DNA from: Moryella indoligenes
GTDB lineage: Bacteria > Bacillota > Clostridia > Lachnospirales > Lachnospiraceae
Direction of reading: 5' to 3'
DNA length: 64,000 nucleotides
Assembly (NCBI RefSeq): GCF_030812885.1
Contig: NZ_JAUSTO010000010.1
Location: 1-64,000 of the forward strand
Under the pieces are notes generated by a model. That model had not been told where the DNA came from, searched no databases, and saw only the letters and a program-made list of their open reading frames with translations. Positions 54,243 to 61,744 of the stretch are shown in pieces. Made by a program: the position numbers and the translations under genes. Position 1 is the first letter of the stretch; each line of letters begins with the position of its first letter.

Positions 54243-55268
54243 TTACTGCCACCCTGCCGGGGCGACAGTGCCGGAGGAGCTGCCTCCGGAATTGCCGGAG
54301 CCTGCGCCGGGGCCGCTGGTCTGATCGCTGGCCTGTCCCCGCCCGCGGCTCTGATTGGAGCCCGGAGCGGCGGTGGAGGTGGATCCGGAGGAGCTGCTGC
54401 CGGATTTGCTGCCTGAGGAGGCAATATTCACCTCCTTTGCGGCGATACTGCCGCCACCGGTATAGGCGCCGTTTGCGTCAAAGCTGTAATTGTTGCCGTC
54501 TATGGTCAGAGTGGTTCCGGAGACCATTTTGCCGTCGCTGCCCAGATAGTAGTAGCCGCCGTTTGAGTGTACCCATCCTGTGAGCATATGTCCGTTTTCA
54601 TCGAAGCACATCCAGACATCGTTGATTTTGGCCCAGCCGTATGTCATCCGGCCGTCAGCGGGATTCATATAGTAGCGGCTTGTGCCGTCGGAGAGCCATC
54701 CGGTCTTCATCTTTCCGTCGGAGCCAAAGTAGAAGTAGGTGTTGTCAATCTTCTGCCACCCGGTCTTCATCTTTCCATCCGTACCGAGCCAGTACCAGTC
54801 GTCGCCGATTTTCATCCACTTGAAGGCGCAGCGCCCGTCTGCCTTGAAGTAGTACCAGCTGTCGTTCATGTTGCGCCAGCCGACTGCGAGCTCACCGGTA
54901 CCGCGCATGAAAAAGTAATTGTTTCCGACCTTCAGCCAGTTCTCCTGCACCAGCGTGCCATCCTCGAGGCAGTAGTACCACTTCCCCTCGTCCTTGATCC
55001 AGCCGGTCTGCATCACACCGTCCGCGCTGAAATAATACCACTTGGAATCGATCTTTTTGAACCCCTTGGTCATGGAGCCGTCGGAGAGATCCATATAGTA
55101 GTAGCCGTCCTTCGTTTGAATCCATCCCTTGTGACGGCTTCCGTCCGTATCGTAGTACACCCAGCCTCCGTTTTCAGAGACCCATCCGGTAGCTGCATAT
55201 GCAGTGACTGCGGGGGCAGCTGCGAGTGCCAGGACCAGCGCAGTGGTGACAAGCCCTTTTCTTCTCAT
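54243..55268 (-). CDS. Secreted protein made almost entirely of cell-wall/choline-binding-like repeats
   Basis: 341 residues. Signal peptide MRRKGLVTTALVLALAAAP, cleaved near AYAATG, then about ten aromatic repeats (GWVSENGGWVYYDTDGSRH, GWIKDEGKWYYCLEDGTL, GWRNMNDSWYYFKADGRC and others), and a Ser/Gly/Ala/Gln-rich tail from about 275. No enzyme domain. ATG 55268 has AAGGAGGG just upstream. Probably a surface-bound structural or adhesion protein. Confidence 0.88.
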   Translation of the reverse strand: MRRKGLVTTALVLALAAAPAVTAYAATGWVSENGGWVYYDTDGSRHKGWIQTKDGYYYMDLSDGSMTKGFKKIDSKWYYFSADGVMQTGWIKDEGKWYYCLEDGTLVQENWLKVGNNYFFMRGTGELAVGWRNMNDSWYYFKADGRCAFKWMKIGDDWYWLGTDGKMKTGWQKIDNTYFYFGSDGKMKTGWLSDGTSRYYMNPADGRMTYGWAKINDVWMCFDENGHMLTGWVHSNGGYYYLGSDGKMVSGTTLTIDGNNYSFDANGAYTGGGSIAAKEVNIASSGSKSGSSSSGSTSTAAPGSNQSRGRGQASDQTSGPGAGSGNSGGSSSGTVAPAGWQ

Positions 55269-55428
55269 GAAACAACCCTCCTTAATGAATATGATCTTCA
55301 AAATATAGTATTAGTATAGCACTGCCGCAGGAAAGGAAACAGTGTCTGCTTTCCTAATTATTTGTTACATTTTGTGTTGGTAGAGATTGTAGCTGTGGTT
55401 CTTGCGGATGTTCTGTGGTGTTTATTTT

Positions 55429-57246
55429 TTATGAGCGGATGCTGCCCCTTGCCGACATTACCCGTGTCCTGTGCTCCTGCACCCGTCTGTGGTAGTCCTT
55501 TGCATAGCGGTACATGATGAGCGTGTAGTCGCCAAAGGTCTTGCCGAGATTTTCCTTGTATATGGCCCATAGTGTCCAGAGAAAACCGCCGAGCGCCATA
55601 TAGCTCCAGATGATGGAGCGTTCTGTGTCATCTGGCTCACGCTCAAAGTAGAAGCGCATCAGCTGTTCTGTCTGTTCATTATTATAATAGGAATAGATCG
55701 CGCACATGGCGACATCGATCAGCGGATCGGCCATTCCGGCATATTCCCAGTCGATGAGCCGCAGCCCTTCCCCTGTGAAGATGAAATTTGCGGCGACGCT
55801 GTCTATGTGCGAGAGCGCCTCGGGTCGATGGAGTGAGCCAAGGTACCGGAGCAGCTCTTCCATGCGCCCTTTCACCTCCGGGTAATCCTCAAAGGGGATG
55901 CCGCCGCTCTCCCGGCACAGCCGCTCGTAAAATGCGATCCGCTCGCGCAGATCGAAGCGGTGCGAAACCTTTGTGCCCGAGTGGTGCAGCTGCTTAAGAA
56001 GCTGCATGCAGCGCTGCATATCCTCGGCGCTCTCCGGATCTGCGTTTCTGGAGCCGTCATAGAACACAGAGATCTTGTAGCCATTTTCCGGGTCAAACCA
56101 TATGATCTTTTCAGAGATGCCGAGACCCTCCACCGCGCGGTAGTTTTCATGCTCCTGGCGCCTGTCGATCAGGAGCTCCGTTCCGATGCCGGGGATACGG
56201 CAGATGTACTGCTGTCCCTTTACGGAGAAGAGGAAGGACTGGTTGGTCATGCCGGCCTTCAGGCGCTTTATGCCGCGGATCTCAGATTCCGGAACCCGGA
56301 AGACGCGGGAGATCAGCTCCATGGCGGCATTGTCCGAGTGATCCTGATAGTAGGGGTCGAAGCGCCGCAGCTCCTCCAGATTTTCAAATTCGTAGACCTG
56401 GTCGTCGGGCTGGCGGTTGATGCTCATCTCAGGGGAGACTGTGCGGCCGTGCTGTCCGTGCAGCAGGTCGATGTAGACATTTTCCCAGTAGTACTGCTCC
56501 TTGCCCGGTGTGGCATAGGCCTCCGTGAGCGCGGGAAGCAGCGCCTCCGAGAATGTGCGGGAGAGATACACAGGCCCATACATTACATAGCTGTCCTGAC
56601 CGCCGATCTGCACATCGGTGATGACCCCGCGCTTGTTGGCTGTGAGTGTCCACTCGGAGGTCTCACCGTCGGCATAGACTGCGGAGTACCAGGCGCCCGG
56701 CTCATAGCGATGATACATATTCTCGCGCATCCAGTTGTCGGAGGAGAGCAGATACATGTTCCGCCCGCGGAACAGCTCCCGCGCGTGGTATACGGAGGAG
56801 ATGTTGTTCTTCTCCGCAAAGTCCGGGTTATAGAGGAGCTTCACGCCGAATTGATCAATGAGATAGTCAAATTTCTCCTTGAGATATCCTACGACGAGGG
56901 TGATGTCGGAAATACCCGCCTCGTGCAGCTGGCGGATCTGCCGCTCCAGCATGCGCTCTCCGTGTACCCGGAGCAGTCCCTTTGGGAGCTCATAGCTCAG
57001 CGGAACAAAGCGGGAGCCGAAGCCCGCAGCGAGTATCACTGCGCCGTCCACCCGGAAGGGCTCCAGAAAATGAACGCCGCTCTCTGTGATTTCACGGTTT
57101 CCGGGGGAGAGGAGTCCGCGCTCCGTGGCGTCGGCAATCAGAGTGTTGACGCGCCCCAGAGAGATGTGCATCCGCTCTGCGAGTGCGCGCTGTGTGAGCT
57201 GCGGCTGCTCTGTGAGCTCCCGCAGAAGAAAAGCTGTGTAGTCCAT
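55429..57246 (-). CDS. Fused HTH / phosphocholine cytidylyltransferase / choline kinase (LicC-LicA type)
   Basis: 605 residues in three parts. An N-terminal winged helix (about 1-60; LTQRALAERMHISLGRVNTL) may sense or bind DNA. A nucleotidyltransferase domain (about 68-300) has VILAAGFGSRFVPLSYELP and LPKGLL, as in LicC (CTP:phosphocholine). A choline/ethanolamine kinase-like domain (about 310-590) has LSHIDSVAANFIF and LIDWEYAGMADP, the Brenner loop and DxE-type metal site. It would phosphorylate and activate choline. No LicD transferase or LicB transporter is in the window. It is flanked by repeat proteins. Confidence 0.88.
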   Translation of the reverse strand: MDYTAFLLRELTEQPQLTQRALAERMHISLGRVNTLIADATERGLLSPGNREITESGVHFLEPFRVDGAVILAAGFGSRFVPLSYELPKGLLRVHGERMLERQIRQLHEAGISDITLVVGYLKEKFDYLIDQFGVKLLYNPDFAEKNNISSVYHARELFRGRNMYLLSSDNWMRENMYHRYEPGAWYSAVYADGETSEWTLTANKRGVITDVQIGGQDSYVMYGPVYLSRTFSEALLPALTEAYATPGKEQYYWENVYIDLLHGQHGRTVSPEMSINRQPDDQVYEFENLEELRRFDPYYQDHSDNAAMELISRVFRVPESEIRGIKRLKAGMTNQSFLFSVKGQQYICRIPGIGTELLIDRRQEHENYRAVEGLGISEKIIWFDPENGYKISVFYDGSRNADPESAEDMQRCMQLLKQLHHSGTKVSHRFDLRERIAFYERLCRESGGIPFEDYPEVKGRMEELLRYLGSLHRPEALSHIDSVAANFIFTGEGLRLIDWEYAGMADPLIDVAMCAIYSYYNNEQTEQLMRFYFEREPDDTERSIIWSYMALGGFLWTLWAIYKENLGKTFGDYTLIMYRYAKDYHRRVQEHRTRVMSARGSIRS

Positions 57247-57638
57247 AAGCTACCTCGCATGTTCAAATAAAAAGAAAGGCAATAGAATATGAACATTATA
57301 GCACACAGAGCTCATATAAGAAAAGGGTGTATCTGTACTGATCTTACGTTTACTCTGGGTGTGGGCGGGGCGCGTATGCGGCAGACGCAGGATTGTATTT
57401 ATATAAATACATAAAGGGCAAAAAAATACATAGCTGTAATATTTACGTAAGAAAATAGCCGGAGAAAAGCTATAGAATTCACTCCGGGAATCGTCTATAC
57501 TAGGATCTGTAATCAGAGAAAGGCACCACTGTAAGGGATTTGTAAGTTGCAATTCCTAATAAACAGCGGTACAATCTCAGGGAACGCAATTAGGGATTTC
57601 AAAGGTTTCCAAAAAACGAAAAGGAGAGTGCATTTATT
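57247..57638. other. Divergent intergenic region with a long leader
   Basis: About 390 bp between two divergent genes. A TATAAT on the minus strand (near 57285-57290) may serve the LicCA gene. On the plus strand TATACT (57496-57501) would give a leader of about 130 nt before the repeat-protein ATG. No riboswitch class was recognised. Confidence 0.4.
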
Positions 57639-59249
57639 ATGAGAAAGCAGACTAAGATTGCAGCAGTCGTTTCTGCAGCAGCGCTTCTTGCAATCGGTGC
57701 ATCCATGACCTCTTTCGCAGCTACCGGCTGGATGGAAGAGGATGGAACATGGGTGTATTACAACAAGCAGGGCGAGAAGGTTACTGAGACTTGGGAGAAG
57801 TCCGGCGACAACTGGTTCTATCTTGACGATATGGGTCAGATGGTTACCGACGCTCTGATCGAGGATGATGACAACTACTACTATGTTGACGCAAACGGCG
57901 CTATGGTTCGTAACCAGTGGGTCGCGATCGACAACGAGGATGCTGGTGAGGAGAACGAGCCGGATGTCTGGTGGTACTACTTCCAGGCGAACGGCAAGGC
58001 TTACAAGAACACCCACACCGGCGGAAAGATCTTCAAGAAGAGCATCAACGGCAAGACCTATGCCTTCAACGATGAGGGTAAGATGCAGTATGGTTGGGTC
58101 GACAAGGAAGACGGCACGACCAACTACGATGACAACGCTTACGCCGAGTGCGAGTACTACTTCGGCGATGAGAACGACGGCGCCATGACCACCGGTTGGA
58201 GAGAGATCGCTCTGACCGATGTCACAGATGCTGATACCGATCAGCCCGGCGATTCCTTCTGGGATGAGGATCAGGTTCGCTGGTTCTACTTCAAGTCTTC
58301 CGGCAAGAAGCAGACCAAGAAGACCGGCAAGACTATCAACGGTAGGAAGTATGGCTTTGATGAGGAAGGCCGTATGATCGCTGACTGGTACACCAAGGCT
58401 TCTACGAGTGTTGCTACCGATACCAATGCTGCTAAGAGAAAGCATGCAAAAGAGTTCATGTACTTCTCCTCACCGGAGGACGGCGCTCGCTACACCAAGG
58501 GCTGGTTCAAGGTAGTTCCGGGTTACTATCTGAATACTTCAGATTATGACGACGGCGAGGAAAACTGGTACTATGCGGACGGCAACGGCAAGATTTACGC
58601 CGGTGAAATCAAGTCCATCAAGGGCAAGAAGTATGCGTTCGATATGGATGGCTCCATGATCTCCGGCCTTGCAGTTCTGAAGGTTGAGAATGGCAACGAG
58701 ATCGCTGAGTATATTGATGATGAACTCTATGACACAGAGGATGAGTTTGATGAGTATGTGAGCAGCATGAGCGCAGACTATGCAGTTTACTTCTTCTCTG
58801 ATGACGAGGATCACGACGGCGCTATGAAGACCGGCAACCAGAAGGTCAAGATCGATGGCGATACCTTCACCTTCAAGTTCAAGAAGGCCGGAAGCGACAA
58901 GGGCATCGGAATCAAGGGAGAAGATGACGACAAGTACTATCTGTCCGGTAAGCTTCTCACCGCTGACGGCGACAACAAGATTGAAATTATCAATATTAAG
59001 GAAGGTTCTGCGGACTATCTTAAGAAGGTTGCTGTATCTGACTTCGTGAAGAGCAACGGCATCAAGAAAGCGGCGCCCAAGACCAGCAAGGCGAAGGATG
59101 GCGACACCTACTACGAGATCAACAATGCTAAGGACTTTGCAGTTGTCAATACAGCTGGTACTGTTATAAAGAGCGGTACCAAGAAGGACGGCGACGGCTT
59201 CAAGGTAGTGGTCAAGAACAAGAAGATTGAGTATATCTATGTAGACTAA
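57639..59249 (+). CDS. Secreted, very acidic cell-wall/choline-binding-like repeat protein
   Basis: 536 residues. Signal peptide MRKQTKIAAVVSAAALLAIG, cleaved near SFAATG, then aromatic repeats (GWMEEDGTWVYYNKQGEK, GDNWFYLDDMGQMVTDAL, ENWYYADGNGKIYAGE) interrupted by acidic stretches and repeated KSINGKTYAF-like units. It is rich in Asp/Glu, unlike the other repeat proteins, and ends in a basic-acidic domain with NKKIEYIYVD. AAGGAGAG is 12 nt before ATG. Codons favour C/G-ending forms as in highly expressed genes. Confidence 0.86.
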   Translation: MRKQTKIAAVVSAAALLAIGASMTSFAATGWMEEDGTWVYYNKQGEKVTETWEKSGDNWFYLDDMGQMVTDALIEDDDNYYYVDANGAMVRNQWVAIDNEDAGEENEPDVWWYYFQANGKAYKNTHTGGKIFKKSINGKTYAFNDEGKMQYGWVDKEDGTTNYDDNAYAECEYYFGDENDGAMTTGWREIALTDVTDADTDQPGDSFWDEDQVRWFYFKSSGKKQTKKTGKTINGRKYGFDEEGRMIADWYTKASTSVATDTNAAKRKHAKEFMYFSSPEDGARYTKGWFKVVPGYYLNTSDYDDGEENWYYADGNGKIYAGEIKSIKGKKYAFDMDGSMISGLAVLKVENGNEIAEYIDDELYDTEDEFDEYVSSMSADYAVYFFSDDEDHDGAMKTGNQKVKIDGDTFTFKFKKAGSDKGIGIKGEDDDKYYLSGKLLTADGDNKIEIINIKEGSADYLKKVAVSDFVKSNGIKKAAPKTSKAKDGDTYYEINNAKDFAVVNTAGTVIKSGTKKDGDGFKVVVKNKKIEYIYVD

Positions 59250-59304
59250 TTCTACCAACCGGTAATTACAGTATTATTTCGAAATGAAATACTAATTGCG
59301 GCAG

Positions 59305-59332
59305 ATGGGAGACCGAAAGGTCTCCCATTTGT
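59305..59332 (+). terminator. Rho-independent terminator of the acidic repeat-protein gene
   Basis: ATGGGAGACC (59305-59314) pairs with GGTCTCCCAT (59319-59328) around a GAAA tetraloop, followed by TTGTGT. Confidence 0.85.
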
Positions 59333-59337
59333 GTAAT

Positions 59338-59368
59338 GAAGAAGCTGCGGCCTTAAGGCTGCAGCTTC
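59338..59368 (-). terminator. Terminator of the alkyltransferase-like gene
   Basis: GAAGCTGCGGCC (59341-59352) and GGCTGCAGCTTC (59357-59368) form a 12-bp stem with one wobble around TTAA. On the minus strand TTCATT follows. Confidence 0.65.
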
Positions 59369-59370
59369 GG

Positions 59371-59694
59371 TTATTCTCCGTTCCAGCGATAGTGCTTCAT
59401 GTCAATGGTTCCATTGGATAGAAACTGTATGCCCTCTCCGGAGAGGAGCATACGGCGCAGGTCTGCATAGCCGCCGCCGGCAATTGAGCCATCGTCTCGC
59501 ACAACACGCTGCCAGGGAAGCTCATCAGGGCAGTGGCGCATGGCCCAGCCGACCTGTCTTGCCGCCCGCGGTGCGCCCAGCATACGCGCGATCTGACCGT
59601 AGGAGACGACCTTACCCTCCGGGATGCGTGCTACAATCTCGTATACGCGGGAGAAAAAACCGTTGTTTTCGGAAGTTGAATGATGTTTCTGCAT
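59371..59694 (-). CDS. Alkyltransferase-like protein (ATL), MGMT superfamily without active cysteine
   Basis: 107 residues. The DNA-binding helix region IPEGKVVSYGQIARMLG and VGWAMRHC are those of the O6-alkylguanine transferase C-domain, but the active-site PCHRV is PWQRVV, as in ATL proteins, which bind alkylated guanine and flag it for nucleotide excision repair. ATG 59694 is used because GGAGG is upstream; longer forms would read into the IS256 relic. The downstream terminator is at 59338. Confidence 0.9.
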   Translation of the reverse strand: MQKHHSTSENNGFFSRVYEIVARIPEGKVVSYGQIARMLGAPRAARQVGWAMRHCPDELPWQRVVRDDGSIAGGGYADLRRMLLSGEGIQFLSNGTIDMKHYRWNGE

Positions 59695-59715
59695 GGTTGA
59701 TCTGCCTCCGTGGTA

Positions 59716-59769
59716 GATCCAGCAGAGCGTTGAGTGTCTCCTCAACACTGTTTCTGACCAGATCCTTAA
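59716..59769 (-). mobile_element. 54-bp relic of an IS256-family transposase gene
   Basis: Identical over all 54 bases to positions 82-135 of the transposase gene at the left edge, in the same orientation. It codes part of the N-terminal region (DLVRNSVEETLNALLD). It ends exactly at the base before the AlbA_2 gene's stop codon. No other IS part is found around it. Confidence 0.85.
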
Positions 59770-61071
59770 TCAAGACCTTATCTTTAATCTATATTTGAGA
59801 TTTCTGCCGCTACCAACTTTTACAATCAGTCCGTTATCCAACATTTCACGTAGAAGAATACTGGATGTAGACTGAGATACACCCAGCAGATCATCTACAT
59901 CTTTTCTTACAATGCTATCCTTTTTTCCAAACAATGAGAGAACCATTTTCATGCGCTCATTTTTAATTCCTACTTCGTGCATTTCTTGATGATAATTTAA
60001 GTTAGGCAAGGTAATCTTAAATGCATTGTTGCTCACTTCAATAATAGGCTTTACCGCTTGATCCGCATAGCATTCATTAATTTTCATAATGCCGGTGCCA
60101 TAAGCTTCAATTAACTTAAGACGATAAAAAACATTTGCTAATTTTTTGTTACGCAAAGCAGATACGCCCAGCATTATATCATCATAAGAAATCCCACGGA
60201 CCAATCCACCAATGGTTACGAATTCTATGCGTCCATCAAAAATACTAATAAGGATGGAACCGCTCACGGAATAATCTCGATGCACAAGTGCATTTAAAAG
60301 AGCTTCACGTAGTGCTTCGGCAGGATAATCTCGCTTGTCAATTCGATCTAATCCTTTAAATTCTGCACGAGTGTGATTGTATTGGTCGATATAGGTGTAC
60401 GCCTCCTCAAGCTGTTCCAGCAAAGAACCTGTCAGTTCCTTGCGATCCTTAAAAACACTTTTCTTACTTCCCTCAAAGACGGCCATTCTGATGGTATGCG
60501 TGCACTGATCAGACAGCAACATTCCAAGATTTGTGTAAGTGCCATCTTCACCGATTATATTCAGTGTGCGCTTCTGAGCATCGCCAAACTCCACCTTTTT
60601 CTTTGCAAAATATTCTTTCGCTTTTTCAAATGTCAGCTGCTGATTAATGGAACGTGCATCTTCATAGCAATCTCCGCTGGTTTCTCGAATCATATTCAAA
60701 ATGGCTGTTTCAGAAGCTGGAACTGAAGAAGCACCTTGACGTACATATACGCCCTCCGGGCGAATACCTTTCGAATGCAAATAGTAAGGACGAGCTGTGC
60801 CACGTTGCACAGTTAAAACAATAACATCTTTATGTTCCATTTTCTCAACAGAGTAATCAGTGAACATAGTCACATCTGGACGCACAATATCTCGAATCAT
60901 GTTAGTTAGGCGAAGCATAATATCATCTACATTATCAACACCGTATATTGTTCCGTCATCATTGATGCCGATATAAAGCTTCCCACCATTTGTATTTGCA
61001 AATGCAATAACAGCGTACTTAATGTCGTCCATATATTCACGCTTGAACTCCACATTCTTTCCTTCTATCAA
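59770..61071 (-). CDS. AlbA_2-domain ATP-binding/transcriptional regulator-like protein
   Basis: 433 residues. The N-terminal domain, ending at about 120, has GKNVEFKREYMDD, IAFANTNGGKLYIGIND and GVYVRQGASSVPA, typical of the Schlafen AlbA_2 family. The middle is an HATPase-like region (EALREALLNALVHRDYSVS) and the C-terminus a winged helix (SLFGKKDSIVRKDVDDLLGVSQ). Role in gene control or defence is inferred only. TTG 61071 is the likely start, as AAAGGAGG lies 8 nt upstream. Codons are more AT-rich than those of mutY. Confidence 0.85.
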   Translation of the reverse strand: MIEGKNVEFKREYMDDIKYAVIAFANTNGGKLYIGINDDGTIYGVDNVDDIMLRLTNMIRDIVRPDVTMFTDYSVEKMEHKDVIVLTVQRGTARPYYLHSKGIRPEGVYVRQGASSVPASETAILNMIRETSGDCYEDARSINQQLTFEKAKEYFAKKKVEFGDAQKRTLNIIGEDGTYTNLGMLLSDQCTHTIRMAVFEGSKKSVFKDRKELTGSLLEQLEEAYTYIDQYNHTRAEFKGLDRIDKRDYPAEALREALLNALVHRDYSVSGSILISIFDGRIEFVTIGGLVRGISYDDIMLGVSALRNKKLANVFYRLKLIEAYGTGIMKINECYADQAVKPIIEVSNNAFKITLPNLNYHQEMHEVGIKNERMKMVLSLFGKKDSIVRKDVDDLLGVSQSTSSILLREMLDNGLIVKVGSGRNLKYRLKIRS

Positions 61072-61555
61072 GAAGATTACCTCCTTTAGCCGTTACTATT
61101 ATTTTAATCATTTCTAATTATATCTAATTATCATGTAATTATCAAGTGATTAGATGAGCTAATTTGATTTCTTTCAATTATGCAAAAATCTGCCCAGTGG
61201 ATTAAGAATCATCAAAAAGTTAAACAACCTCTCGAAAGGGAATAATTTCACGCACAATTTTATAATTTCTGTGTGTGAAATTTTTTATTCTGGATTTTGA
61301 CACTCGATGTTTACCGAAAATATATAAAAGCGTGATTGTAATCACGATATTATCAATTAGCGAAGGCTTTATAGAGATACAAGCAGAAAAGGGCTTCGCT
61401 ATGACCTTGCTGTTCTGACGCCCGACCATTACGCTCCCCTGCTGGTTGCATTGGGAGCGGCGGAAGGCTGTAAGAAGCTTATTCTTTCATTCTTTAGGCG
61501 AGTGCATACGAGCTTCTATCATGCTGTCGCCTTTGGCAATCAAGCATACATAAAG
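61072..61555. other. AT-rich spacer with a possible element remnant
   Basis: No complete gene. On the plus strand one frame (about 61290-61419) reads through DFDTRCLPKIYKSV to EKGFAMTLLF and a stop, which looks like the end of a truncated coding region, unassigned. The terminator at 61244-61290 precedes it. AT-rich near the AlbA_2 start. Confidence 0.35.
61244..61290 (+). terminator. Orphan plus-strand terminator-like hairpin
   Basis: AATTTCACGCACA (61244-61256) pairs with TGTGTGTGAAATT (61270-61282) with one mismatch and is followed by TTTTATT. No plus-strand gene lies before it. Confidence 0.6.
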
Positions 61556-61600
61556 AAAACCACGTATCCGCGCCATTTGCGACGCATTTACGTGGTTTTT
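61556..61600 (-). terminator. Terminator of tRNA-Val
   Basis: AAAACCACGTA (61556-61566) and TACGTGGTTTT (61589-61599) form an 11-bp stem just after the tRNA on the minus strand, followed by CTTTATG. A T-run follows on the plus strand too. Confidence 0.7.
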
Positions 61601-61605
61601 ATACA

Positions 61606-61678
61606 TGGAGATAACAGGGTTCGAACCTGTGACCTTCCGCACGTCAAGCGGATGCTCTCCCAGTTGAGCTATATCTCC
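61606..61678 (-). tRNA. tRNA-Val (anticodon GAC)
   Basis: 73 nt on the minus strand. Acceptor GGAGATA pairs with TATCTCC; discriminator A; the D arm has GCTCAACTGGGAGAGC; the anticodon stem TCCGC/GCGGA holds the loop TTGACGT with anticodon GAC; the T arm is ACAGG-TTCGAAC-CCTGT. CCA is not encoded. A good promoter precedes it and a terminator follows. Confidence 0.96.
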
Positions 61679-61697
61679 GATTTCTCTGACGGAGGTA

Positions 61698-61726
61698 ATT
61701 ATACTTGAGCTTCAGAAAAATAGCAA
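61698..61726 (-). promoter_or_regulatory. Promoter of tRNA-Val
   Basis: On the minus strand TTGCTA (61726-61721) and TATAAT (61703-61698) with a 17-nt spacer, 20 nt before the tRNA 5' end. Confidence 0.75.
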
Positions 61727-61744
61727 GCAGAAAAGCAGAAATAT

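Noticed and set aside
55960..57270. A 436-codon open frame on the plus strand opposite the LicC-LicA gene
   Set aside because: It is the antisense shadow of a gene with clear domain motifs; it has no ribosome site and no recognisable domain. GC-rich codons make such shadows long.
57513..58445. A 310-codon minus-strand frame opposite the acidic repeat protein
   Set aside because: Low-complexity hydrophobic mirror of the repeats; the plus-strand gene has signal peptide, ribosome site and terminator.
61451..61708. Plus-strand frame containing NRVRTCDLPHVKRMLSQLSY
   Set aside because: It is the antisense translation of tRNA-Val, a common false annotation.
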